In this document: positions 1-11,300 of the stretch, in pieces
How positions within the stretch are numbered: position 1 is the stretch's first letter
How the letters are laid out: every line of letters starts with the position of its first letter
DNA from: Gonapodya prolifera JEL478
Lineage: Eukaryota; Monoblepharomycota; Monoblepharidomycetes; Monoblepharidales; Gonapodyaceae
Length of the DNA: 64,000 nucleotides
Direction of reading: 5' to 3'
Assembly: GCA_001574975.1 (NCBI GenBank)
Contig: KQ965734.1
Span: 201,971 to 265,970 of the forward strand
Made by a program: the position numbers and the translations under genes
Notes under the pieces: generated by a model
What the model saw: only the letters and a program-made list of their open reading frames with translations
Told to the model about the DNA's origin: nothing
The model's database searches: none

Positions 1-1100
1 GCGTAATTTTAGTCATGGGGTTGACGACGCAGAACGAAGCGCAATATCGCGGTTTAAGCAATGTTACTCTTTGCACATCATAATTGATGTTGCATCCTCG
101 AAATTTCGCTTGATTTGAACTGCTTCTCGTGGAGTAATTTGCACAATTTCAGCAAAATTGGTACTCTCAGTATTCAGCTTATTGGAAGACGCAGACGCTA
201 TTCTGGTATCCAAATTATTGCGCACGAATACTTCATTACTATATCTATCAGAGACGCACATTGTTGCTACATTTGAATCNCTCAGTGAGCCGCTATCTTG
301 ATTGACAAGGTTTCAACCTCGGGAGCGGGGACACAGACCAAAACGTAACAACAAAGCGTTCTCAGCAAGATTCTACGCTCAATATATGTGATATTGCACC
401 CTTAAAGTTTCATTTGAATTGGACTACTCCTCGTGGAGTTATTCACAGCTTTGTGGGCAATTTCCATCAGTACATGACTGCAGCAGCATCCTCTTGTTTT
501 AGCTTACTGCAAGGCTCAGAAGCTATTCAGAAATGTGAATTTTTGCCGACCCATACTCCATTATTATATCTTTTAGGGCCGCTTACTTTCGTTAAATTTC
601 AACCACTGAGTGAGCAGATATTTTTGCCGGCGTAACGTAATTCATGGGGCCAACGAGGCAAAACAAATTGTAGTATCGCGGCTTCAGCAACGTCAGTCTT
701 TGCACATTATTATTGAAGTTGCATCCTCAAAGTTTCGCTTGAGTTGGACTGCTTCTCATGGAGTTATTTACGCAACTTCAGCAAAATTGGTACTCTCAGT
801 ATTCAACTGATTGCAAAACGCAGAGGCTATACTGGGATTCGAATTTTGCGCACACATACTTTAATACTATATCTATTAGGGACACACACTGTTGTTGCAT
901 TTCAAACGTTTGGTGAACCGCAATCTTGATTGACAAGGTTTCAATCTCGGGAGTGATGACACAGATCAAAGTGCAATAACACATCGTTCTCAACCCTACT
1001 CAACGTTAAATTAATTCAATATTGCAACTTAAAAGTTTCGTTTGAATTGAACTACTCCTTGTTGAGTTATTCACGACTTTGTGTGCAACTCATATCAGCT
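1..1100. repeat. Tandem array of about 630-bp units
   Basis: Two consecutive units are visible. Blocks near 1-300 recur near 632-930, and blocks near 388-460 recur near 1018-1090, always about 630 bp apart. Within each unit the two halves are themselves diverged copies of one another: the block starting near 89 resembles that near 394, and the one near 229 resembles that near 561. This suggests an older 300-330-bp monomer that became a higher-order dimer. The array runs off the left edge, so its size is unknown. Reading frames inside are short and none is convincing. One ambiguous base (n) lies near 280. Confidence 0.8.
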
Positions 1101-1540
1101 CATATATTAGCAGCCTCTGCTGTCACAAGATCTTTCCAAATGGAATCAACCAGCAATTCACATACTCAAGCTATATCTATCACTCAGAAACGCTTGACAA
1201 ATGCAGCTGTAGATGACATTTCAGCCCTCTTTGTCTGCACATTCATAAATCTGCACCCCAACGTATCCTTNCTTCTTACTTTTCCAACAGCAACTTTAAA
1301 CTTTTCATGATGCTATTGCTATGTTCAAGTGGATCTTCAGACTGTATTAGTAACCTTGAGGAGATGGTACCACTTTGCACTCTCAGGTCTAGGAACTTGA
1401 GAGCTAGGACCAAGAACTCTGCCAGGCACTTGCAGCTGTTTCTAGATTGGGACACTGTAATACTTTCTGTCTGGCTAAAGCTGACTGATGGGAGGAAGAA
1501 GGAAGGGAGGGTAAAGGAGGGGAGCACAATGTCACACTGA
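1101..1540. other. No gene recognised
   Basis: AT-rich sequence after the tandem array with an ambiguous base near 1271. Open frames run on both strands over 1276-1540, but none has a recognisable domain and they overlap each other, so I do not call a gene. Confidence 0.5.
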
Positions 1541-3240
1541 CATCCACTAATGTGGAGTATATAGTGTAGTATGAGTGTTGGGTATTAGCTGCTGTGCCAC
1601 TACTGTGGCCGCGGGTTTAGATGTGCACACCTGCAGGATGTGCCCTAAGTTTGGCATCACATTCCTGGGTGAGTCCCATGCACATGATGACTTGATATGT
1701 ATATTTGATCACACATACACGTTCCTGCAGATTACAGGCCTGTGCAGCTCACCTAGGTTGTGTAGCACTTACTTTATGATTTACCTGTCCCATAGGCAAA
1801 GTATGTTGGACAAGGCTATGCTACCCAACTGCAGTATGATGATGTTTCAAAAATGCTGAACATGGTGAATGTTCCAATCAAATTTGCAGGACAAACACCA
1901 CAAAGGGCAGACAGCACAACATGTTCTGGGCATGCAAGAAGTGATCAAATGGGAAATGCTGCCCACTCTATTGATGCTGCTGCCAGCAACTCACTGCAGA
2001 CAACTGACAGAGAAACTGTTCACTGTTGGAAAGGACTTTCCTTGCTCATACAAGGAAAACTTGCCAAGTAAATGTGGAAGAAAACTCTCCCACATCTTGC
2101 TGGAATAAGAACCAGGAGAATCAGCACTGGCAAGACCTTGTTGGGAACCAATGCTTGGAGATTCATGATAACTACCATCTGAGTCATCCAAATGCATGGA
2201 AACACGTCCTTGAGCTGATTAATGGGAGCTGGAATTGTGTTGGTATCAAAAGGAGTTGCCACCATTTATCAGAGCAACCAGTGGGGATTCACAAACTGGG
2301 CTTGGATGGTGAACTTTTAAGCTATTCTGATGATAGAATTTTACAAGGAGGTATACCAAAGGAAGGTCTTGTAGCAGATAGCAAATATCTTCAAGATGAT
2401 AATTAGGATAAGCTACTGGATGCTGATTGGGAGGCCTATGCTGATGTCATCAAAAAGTACATTGGCAAGGATTCTAAACTTGAAAAGTTAAAGATCCCAG
2501 GCTTCTTGATTGCAATTGGAAACTTTGTGGACAGGAGACAGACTAAGGGAAGGAAAGGGCATGGCAGATCAAGATCCTTACAAGATGCTCTCTTCTTGAA
2601 ACTTTACTGTCTTGGTTCTAGATGAGTTTCTCACTTCTCAGGGAAGTGTATTGCTCCCAATCAATTCCTGCTTTGGCAATAACAGTAGACTGTATTGTTC
2701 ATTCACTGTCAATCAATCATTCAGACATGCCCAACTTGCTTGGCATCAACTGAAGAGGAAGCCACTGCAGAATGGGGACACCAGACATTGGATGTGTACT
2801 GGAGGTTGCACACACACCAATACTTGTAGACCAGATTTGGGTGATGTAGCCAAGGATGACATGGAAGTTGATGAGGACTTACCTTCAACCAGTGTTGAAT
2901 TTTGTCCCCTGCCTCTATTAGTTCACAAGGATCCATCTGCTGCCTTGTGCTTCCTCAAAATATTTCTATCTCTGATTTGGTTTGGGCAGTGACCTGCAGT
3001 CTTCACCAGACCAAACTACTTTGCCAATTCAACCAGCGCGCCTGGTGGCAAAAGCTCCTCTAAAGACAGCAAGGGAGTTAGGACCGCACAAACAACGCGG
3101 GGTACCTCGGTACTATGAGTGAGTCATGTCATTTCCATTCTTGCTTCTGGATGAACGTCATGTGATGGGGTGTCACCTTTATTTTTTGTTAGTAATAATG
3201 TATCCCAGCCTTCAGGTGTGCTTCCGACTGATTCCGATCG
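1541..3240 (+). other. AT-rich, broken reading frames, possible decayed mobile element
   Basis: Plus-strand frames (2026-2406, then continuing past a stop at 2404-2406 towards 2620, and 2612-2992) read like coding sequence but are interrupted and shift frame. Base composition is clearly richer in A and T than the neighbouring genes, and codon choice differs from them. I do not recognise the protein and see no terminal repeats or transposase signature. A decayed mobile element or transferred sequence is one explanation; a badly assembled or intron-rich gene is another. Confidence 0.3.
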
Positions 3241-3261
3241 AGCAGCAGAATCAACACCGCA

Positions 3262-4149
3262 ATGGAGGCGAAGCGAGCCAATTTCAAGTCGATGGATCGG
3301 TCCACGCAGGAGGATGTGAGAAATGGTCATGATGTCGAAACTCGGGATCGATGTCTGAAACACCCCCTATGGTGGACAGTGGAACATCATTATGCCACAA
3401 GCGATGGACTTTGGACGGAATCTGTCAAACCGCGTCATTAAACGTTAGTTTTGCGAAGGCGTTTGCCTTTGCCTCGTGGTCTTTCAACTCAACTTCAACC
3501 TCAATGCGGTCCCGTTTCTCCAGATTTGAAGTTACTTGATGGCGACTTTGGCGGTTTTCCGGTGGATCGTCTTACCCAGTTAGTTGTTCCCAGAAGTTCT
3601 CCCTCGTTCGCTGAATATTTCTCACCAACTGCTCCAGCTGCGTCCAAACTGCCTCGCGAGCTCATCGAGATGGAAAAGACGACGAGTACGTCGTCGCGGC
3701 TCTCCTGCACGATATTGGAGATACTCTGGGTTCTTCCAACCACGCCGACATTGCCGCGGCCATTCTCAAGCCGTTTGTGAGCGAGAAGTTGCACTGGGTG
3801 GGTGAGCGGGCGAAGGCTTGGACTGACGGCTTGCAATAATCTGATTGGCATTCCTTGTGACCATTATTTTTAGATCATTGAGCACCATGCCGAGTTCCAG
3901 GGCCGGTACTTTTTCAATTACATTGGGTTGGACCAAAACATGCACGAGAAGTACCGAGACCATCCGTGGTACAAAGAGGCGTGGGAGTTCGTGAACAAGT
4001 ATGACTGTCCCGCGTTTGACCCTGAGTATGAGAGCGAGCCCCTTGAATTCTTTATCCCGATGGTGGAACGAGTGTTTGCGCACCCGAAGCGCAGCATTTA
4101 CAAGCGAGAGCAACCTGATGCAGCGTCTGTGGAAGCAAGCAAAATTTGA
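3262..4149 (+). CDS. HD-domain metal-dependent phosphohydrolase / PhnZ-like protein
   Basis: Encodes an HD-superfamily metalloprotein. In order one sees a start-proximal FKSMDRSTQEDV, the block LLDGDFGGFPVDRLTH with the first metal His, AHRDGKDDEYVVAALLHDIGD with the HD pair, NHADIAAAIL, then IIEHHAEFQG and a C-terminal LEFFIPMVERVFAHP. This layout matches small HD proteins related to the diiron oxygenase PhnZ and to predicted HD phosphohydrolases. Substrate is unknown. Splices that rebuild the conserved blocks are a donor in the codon for the His of DRLTH (near 3577) and a donor after Trp at 3797 with acceptor ending 3873. Upstream splices are less certain; a start at 3262 with a short exon near 3450-3480 gives an open frame. 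The last exon ends at the stop, 4149. Family call is good; start is uncertain. Confidence 0.75.
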
Positions 4150-4239
4150 ATGTTATTTCAATATACAATCGTCCTGTATTTCTACACGTACAGCTAAACC
4201 TATGAACCCGCTACTTCCTTCTGCTACGAGAACACGTAA

Positions 4240-4838
4240 GCACAAAATTCCAAGACACTGCCAATGGAAAGCTGAATGGTGGGGAATGTTTTTAGGAGGT
4301 TTCAATGGAATGCCACTGATCCCGGACTATGGAGGTGCCCACAAAGTTGTTCCGCCATCCGGACTCATTTGGAGCTTTTTTTCTCATGCCCGCTACCACA
4401 AACATTAATTACTGTTACGTATTCACTTTGAATTGTTTAAATTTGACGGGATGGGCGTGAGAAGACGAAGGAAGAAGGATTCTCCACTGATTCTCTCTAA
4501 CCAGGTGCTCCGATTACGAGGGGATGACTCACAAATATTTTCACAAAAGATCCCTAGACAGTAAACGGTGGTGGCTGCGTATCTTTGTGCATCAATGCAT
4601 CGTGATGGAGGCCGGACCCGATGGAGAATGGGTGAATTTTTCCGTTGGGAGCACTTGGACCATTTGGCAAACATTGCAGGAGGTCATCCGAGCTCATCGC
4701 TTCCCTTTTTGCAATTGAGAAATCACGTGAGACTAAAGAAACCTCGTTTTCTGGCTCTTTTAATGAATAAGTTTCCTTATGCTTGGGAAAGGATTATGTA
4801 CACGTGCATAACCCCGCACCTTTTCTGGTTCAAGAACG
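4240..4838 (+). repeat. Direct repeat, copy A (about 590 bp)
   Basis: First copy of a sequence repeated immediately downstream. Shared landmarks include a block with GATTCCA..GACATTGCCAATGG-like sequence (near 4240 and 4850), GTTCCGCC..TCCG (4350 and 4945), a GAAGACGAAGGAAGA block (4460 and 5045) and a GGATGGAGAATGGGTGA-like block (4617 and 5212). No intact frame; the copies differ by many substitutions and small indels. Confidence 0.8.
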
Positions 4839-5395
4839 GGCAAGCAAAGGATTCCAGGACATTGCCAATGGCAACACCGAATTGCGGGAAATGTCATACC
4901 ACCTGAGGTTTGTTGAAGCTCCACGTGCTCCCGCCAAAGATGTTCCGCCAATCCGACTCATTCCCGCCGTTCCCACCTCTATTGCCCAAAAAATATATTA
5001 ATATATATTTTACTTTGACTGTTGGATTTGATGGGATGTGTGTCAGAAGACGAAGGAAGAAAGACGCTCCAAGCTAGGTGCTCCCCTTATGAGTACATGA
5101 CTCACGAACTTTCATGATGTATGCAAAAAAAAAAATAAAAAATTCTTACACAGTAGGCGGTGATGGTGACATATCTCTGCGTATCTATGTATCTCGGTGG
5201 AGGCTGGGCCGGATGGAGAATGGGTGATTTTCTCCGTTTGGGAGCACTTGGTGCATTTGGAAAACATTGGCGGAGGACATCAGAGCGCGTCAATTCTCTT
5301 CATGTAATGGCGAAATCATGTGACACGAGAGACTCCGCGGGGTTGATGAATAATTTTTCTAATGATTGGGAGATGATTAGGTCTTGCTTGCCTTT
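4839..5395 (+). repeat. Direct repeat, copy B (about 560-590 bp)
   Basis: Second copy, same orientation, directly abutting copy A. It carries an A-rich run near 5124-5142 that copy A lacks. It ends roughly 100 bp before the cyclin start codon, so it may overlap that gene's promoter. Confidence 0.8.
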
Positions 5396-5495
5396 CAAGG
5401 ATGCAGGTCAAGTCCGAGCACCTGACAGTTTCTCCGCAAGAGAAAGGGTTAAAGGCAGAGAATCTGACACGGAGCGGAACCATACCCAGAGCAAA

Positions 5496-6714
5496 ATGAA
5501 CCCATCCGCACTTCCGCCGACGATTCTCGGAGCTACAGTCGCCTCTCCTATGCGCGAAACTCCCGCGACGCCGCTGGTCACGGGTGACAGCTTCGCCGAG
5601 TATAACCTCTCCTTCTTCTCCACGCTCGTGCGCGACGAGGTGAGCGTCCATTGATTGCTTCGGGAGGATGCTCCCTGTGCCTCCCAGTCGTGTTCCCGGA
5701 GCGCTCACCACCGCGTGCTCTGTTGCAGGATCAGCGTCTGCCCATACCCAACTTTATGCACTACCAAACCGAAGTCACGGAGCAAAGTAAGCCTCTTTTT
5801 GTGATGAAACCGTTTCACTCCTGACTAACACGAGAAAAACAGTGCGACGAACACTTGTACATTGGATGTCAGAAGTTTCCAATGCCACACGTTTTTGCCA
5901 CCGGACGTTGCATCTCTCCATCAATTGCGTCGACCGATACCTCTCTGCGAGACGAGTACCGCGCACTGATTTGTAAGTGGTTTGCAGACCCCGATTGGAT
6001 CCGCTTGCATCGCGATGTTGACAAATTTATGCCTTCAAATATCCAGACAATTGTTGGGATGCGTGTCCTTATTCGTTGCATCAAAATACGAAGAGCTCCC
6101 ATCCAACGTTCTCACGATCTCGCACGTGGTTCGGCTGTGTGCAGGATACTACACGCGATCAGACGTGCACGAAATGGAGAACCGCCTCCTGCGGGTCCTC
6201 AACTATGACCTCGGATACCAGGGATGCGGAGCGTTCTTGGACTCGTTCGAAGAGGCCAACTGCCTTGAGAACCCCAGGCTGCTGCGACGAGACAGTGGCG
6301 TTGATGTCGACGACGCACCCCCTTCGGCGTTCCTCGGGAACTCGGCTGACCCATTGGACATGTGCGCCGACGTCTGCACATCCCTCGTGTCGTCCATTCC
6401 CCGCGACATTGTCGGCATCGCCCGCTCGCTCATTGAATCCTCTCTGGTCTACTCCGCCTTCTCCTCCGCCAAGCCCCTCTCGCTTGTATGCGCGTCGCTC
6501 TTGGCGGCGGAAGCGTTCCTCGAGTCTCGTGGTGTGCCCAATGCAAACGTGAGTAGTTGTTGCATCAATTACTACACAATGCCCGATGCTGACTCCCTTT
6601 CCCTTGTTTCTTACACAGCTCGTGCAAAGGCTCGATCGCCTCACCGCTCTGGAAGCCCACATGGACTCCCTCACGTCTGCGTTCGTCAGACTCGCCTTCT
6701 CACTTGGCCAATGA
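5496..6714 (+). CDS. Cyclin (cyclin box, mitotic A/B-like)
   Basis: Five exons, 5496-5639, 5729-5786, 5843-5972, 6047-6548 and 6619-6714, join in phase to a 309-residue protein. The cyclin box opens with MRRTLVHWMSEV, the counterpart of the MRAIL helix that binds cyclin-dependent kinases, and continues with CVDRYLSARRVPRTDLQLLG, VASKYEELPSN and ENRLLRVLNYDLGY, followed by a plausible second cyclin fold. It should bind and activate a cyclin-dependent kinase. The N-terminal tail is only about 65 residues and I see no clear RxxL destruction box there, so which cyclin class it is remains open. The start is the first ATG of an exon whose splice phase fits. Confidence 0.88.
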
Positions 6715-6900
6715 CATTCTCAGAAATTTGCTCAATGACGTTACCCCATTGAAGAACGACTGTCGTACGCACATTGTTTCACACTTGCACTTATTGTGGC
6801 GATTGTTCCATCTGATCTGTATATATCATTGCTTTCCCCCGTCGGATGATAATAATGTAACACTCAATTTTAATGAACACTTGCATATTCCACTGTTAAC
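6715..6900. other. AT-rich spacer
   Basis: Short AT-rich gap between the cyclin stop and the next frame; no feature seen. Confidence 0.5.
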
Positions 6901-8244
6901 TTGATTGACCCCGATTGCTCTTTCTTCGTCTCACCTGTCCGATCTGCTGACCGCTCTCGTCACGCGACAAATCTAGGAAAGACTCAAAAGGAAAAAGGGG
7001 TAACAACAAGTCAGTTTGCAACCTTGTAATTATTGTATTATATTTAGCACCTCACCTTGCGTGGACCAAAGCTGCAGTTCAACTCAATCAACAAAAAGCA
7101 TGCAAGACGATTCTGGTTCGCATTTCCCACGCGCATTCATGGTAACGCTATGATTCACGCGCCATCCTCCCAGAGCATCCCCAAACACCAGAAACCCAAC
7201 GTGCCCTTGCCGCACTCCACGCTGCCGTTGCATCAAAGGTTGCGGCAGGTCGCACAGCGTACGACGCCGCCCAATCAAAGATTCGCGTCCTCGCCACGCT
7301 CAAGGAGAATCTGACACAGCTCGCGGAGGAACTTGCGCTGGCCGGCGAGGACCATTCTGGCAGCGCCAAGCCCATCCCGTTCTCCAATTTGGGCAGAGGG
7401 TTGCCCGTGACGCCGCTTTGGGGCGAGAAACCTGCAAGCGCGAGCGTGAAAGCCAACTGCCACGACGATGAAACACTCGAGCTTTACAACGTCAGCCTCC
7501 GGGCTATGGAATGCCTTCCCGGAGACTTGATTTTGTTATTCGACCTAATCAACACTGATTCGGACTGCCATGTCAAGAACCTCTCGTGGGTTGTGCAGAA
7601 CCCCCGCGGTTGCACTGTGAGACTGCACGCCGATTCGAACCAAGTGCCACCAGCGGACGTCACTGTGATGGGCGGCGTGATCACCCTTCCTTCGCAGTGG
7701 TGGGACACTACTGTCACCCTGTTGCTGCGGTGGACCGCCGTCAGGAGTGCCTCCGAAACCTCCGTCCACTGGAGGAAAGTCAACGTCGCCATCTCAAATG
7801 TGCACGCTCGTTGGATCCCGGGTAAGCTAGCTCTCCAACGACCTGGCATTTTTTTCGTTTTCAAGAACGTCCAGTTTCATTGGCTCTTTACTGGACTCGC
7901 ACTGCACGTTGACAGATTGGGCGTACCGGTACAAACGAGACTTCACTGCCCGACAAGCAGCCCATTTGACCCTGCTGTTCCCTCCAAACATCAACGCACT
8001 ATTGCACGCAGCTCTTGTGGAAGCTGGTTTCGTGGAGATGCACAACTCGACCGCATCTGAACGTACTGTGAAATCGTTCGCCTGTTCTCCAATCCCCCGC
8101 ACGACTGTGCACATTCAACCGCCACAACAACTATCGGGTGTACACCGCCTGACTGTTCTTGCGCTATTCGAACACGATGTGTTTCGAGTGTTTCACACGG
8201 TTCAATCAACGCTTAGATCCGTGGCGCTAGTAACATGGGATTAG
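6901..8244 (+). CDS. Unrecognised protein
   Basis: A coding region is supported by long open frames joined by good splice sites, but I do not recognise the family. The best-supported path reads an exon to about 6998, an intron with acceptor ending near 7046, an exon to about 7141, a 50-nt intron, a long exon to 7821, an intron to 7915, and a last exon to the stop at 8244. The middle starts with an Ala-rich probable helix or coiled coil (about LAALHAAVASKVAAGR) and continues into a beta-rich-looking segment with many Trp, Val and Thr residues. No signal peptide or membrane helix is seen. No ATG is visible in the first open frame, so the true start lies upstream or in another exon. The gene converges on the helicase gene with only 87 bp between stops. 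Confidence 0.5.
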
Positions 8245-8331
8245 CAGAGTTCTATCGTGAATTTAAGTACAATTTACAAATGTTGCTGTCACAGTTATGT
8301 ACAAAGAGAGTACAATGCACACATCACGCAA

Positions 8332-11300
8332 TCAGGTGAACAAACTTTGAAGGTCCGCAAGCCTCTTCTGTTGTTGCTGCAAACATGGACCATCACTTAG
8401 ATTCATTCCTTCGATAAACACGGGAAACCAAACTCACCTGCTGTCTTGAACTCGCGTCCACTTTCCTGCCTTTCTTCCTGCTTGGACCATCGGCTTCCTC
8501 TCCATCGGCTTCCTCGTCTTCGCGAGAGGTTAGCGCCATCTTGACAAGTTCTTGCTTCTTGTCTTGCAACTTTATGATGTTTTCCTCGATAGTGTCCTGC
8601 AGGTCAAATAACATTAAAGTTTGGAAATCCTCATATGATGAAACAGTGGACTCACCTTAATCACGTAGCGCACAATCTTCACGGGTTTCTTCTGGCCAAG
8701 ACGATGAATTCTAGACGTTTCCGGCCGACAAACATATGGGTCTCACTGAAGTCATTATCATGGTTACAAAACGCACCTGTCAATTGCTTGATTCTCCACT
8801 GCACGGTTCCAGTAGGGCTCCATCAAGAAAGCCTGCGAACGATCCAATGAATCAGAGCTCCAAAACCACTTTCAATGTCAACATACCCTGGAGGCCGCGG
8901 TCAAGTTCAATCCCACACCACCGGCTTTCAACGACACCAGCATGACCAAGACGTCCGGATCGGTCTTAAACCTTTCCATGGCCAGGTTCCTTTCTGGGCG
9001 GCTCATCTTCCCGTCGAGACGAACAAACTGGAAGCCTCCAGTGCGCAGGTGGACGGCGATGATGTCCAAAAACGTCGTCCATTGTGAGAAGACGACCGAC
9101 TTCTCAGGAACGTTTCCCAAGGCGTGGCCCTCGGCAACGATGGATGTCAAGTCCTCCATTAACGCGGCGACTTTTGTGCTGCGCCGCCCAATGTCCCAGA
9201 CAACGTCGTCTGCAACGCTTCCAGAGGAAGACCCTGGTTGTGCACATGTCGGAGTTGACACAAGTCCAGGATGCCCAGGGATGCCTGCAATCAAACTGGA
9301 CCTCAACTGTTGTTGCAATCTCTGCTGTGGAGCAAATAAATCCCCCGCATGTCAAGATGCTTGCCTCTCTTCGTTTCTGCCACAAATCAACACAAACCTG
9401 CATACAGTCGTCTTCCGTGAGCTCCAGAACGTCATCCTTCCCCGCAAATTTATTGCACAGAACGCATTGAAATGTGGACCACTTCGCCAGTCGGCTATCG
9501 AGGCACGCCTTGCAATAACTATCAAAGCCACAGGTTGAGAGTTCGTCGTTTCAGAAAAACGCAACCTGCAACAATCAGTTACTTACAGATGCCCACATCG
9601 TGTTACCACAGGAGACTTTGGACTCGATTCCTTGTCTACCGCATCGCGCTCATTGCCTCCTCCGTCAACCGTTACACCGCAAAATCCGCACTGGTCTGCG
9701 TCGGCATCACGAAGAACTTGAAGCGCTTCCACAGCTTGGTCCTTGGACATGGCGGAATCGTCCGAAAGGTCGATGACGTCGGAGTATTGTTCGACTGCGG
9801 AGTATCACATTTAGAACAAAAACAATGGATGTCTTCTTTTTTAACCCACTGATGCTGTGGAATTGAAGTTGAGCGTTCTTGCAAAGACCTGGATGTGTTG
9901 CAAGCTGCCGGAGACGCAGCGTCATTTCAAGGACGTGCACGTAATGGTTCAGCTGCAAAACATAACGCTGAGTCAAAATACGGTTCATGAGAACTCCCAA
10001 TAATTACCCACCACTGTGCCTGCTTCCACCAAGCCACTGAATATCTTGGCCGCCATCTTAGCCGCTTTTCCATACGTCTCCTTCTCCTCACCAACCAGAT
10101 CCATTGTCTTGACCACCACCTCACGAGGCACCAAGTCTAGAATAGGCTTTCCTGCCACCGTTTGTGTCTTGGTACGGCGCAACGTGACAAGTTTCATCAA
10201 TGTCTGCAAACGAGTTACCCCAAGAACCTCGCCAGATTTGAGGGGTCGCGATATAGAGGCGGTCCATGACGATCGAGAAGAAAATGGTTGAAGTCGAAGA
10301 AATCTGACAAGAGAGTAGAGATCATCAAGCCGGTTGAGGATCGGTGTTCCGCTTTTTGACACATCAATCCAATAAAATTAAGCTGAGCGTGAAGTCATGA
10401 CTTAAACTTGACACTTACGTTATGCACCAACGTCTCTCTGCGGCAAGCTCCGAACAAGCTTTGGCTCTGCTCCGCGTGAAATCTTTGATCACATGAGCCT
10501 CATCCTTTGAAGCAAAAACTTATATGAATCTTGGGAGCTCCTAGTGCTCAATTGCCTCTGGGACACTCACAAGCACCACTCTCCTCCATCGAATTGCATG
10601 CAAGGGAGCCAGGGTCGGCACATCCACTATACTGGCACTGGCGCCATTGGCAAGTTTAACTCCCGCGATCGCCTTTGCGAGCCGGTTGTACTCGATTGCG
10701 AGTACATCGTACGTTGTGAGAACAACGTCCTACCACGGTGAACAGAATTCGTTCAAAGTGCACCTCGAGGCAGCCCAGAGACTCCCCCAACTTACGTTGT
10801 CCCCCAACGTGTCGGCGACCTTCGCCCTCCCAGCGCCATGGTGGACTGCAATCTTGAAACCCCTCTTCAAATGTTGCGCCGCCTGTTCCTCCCAATTCGC
10901 CACGGTCGAGAGGGGGCATACTATGAGAGTTGCGCGGCTCTGCGACGATGGTGGAGGTGCCACTGGAGAGGGTGAGGAGGAGCGCGGCAATGACATTGTC
11001 GGGAGTGGAGAAGTAGGTGAAGTGTACGAGGTGGTTTGTGACAGGTGAAGGCTGTTGTAGTGATCCCGTCGAAGTGGAACTTTGAAAGCCGCCAAAGGGT
11101 CATCGGTTGATATTGAAAAGGGCATGGTAGATTCGACAACTTCGGAGAGGTCTGGAGGTTCCCCGGGTGAGTTCAGGTCGGAACATATCAAAGCCAACAC
11201 CTGGATTGTTTTGCCTATCCAAAAGTCACCGATGCGTTACGTTCCCGGAAAGTCCATTCATCACAGAACATTTGCTCACCAAGTCCCATATCATCCGCAA

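Noticed and set aside
1-1100. CRISPR-like array
   Set aside because: The unit is about 630 bp with no short repeat-spacer layout, and the genome is eukaryotic.
5124-5142. A-rich run as a retroposon poly(A) tail
   Set aside because: It lies inside repeat copy B, not at its end, and shows no flanking target duplication.
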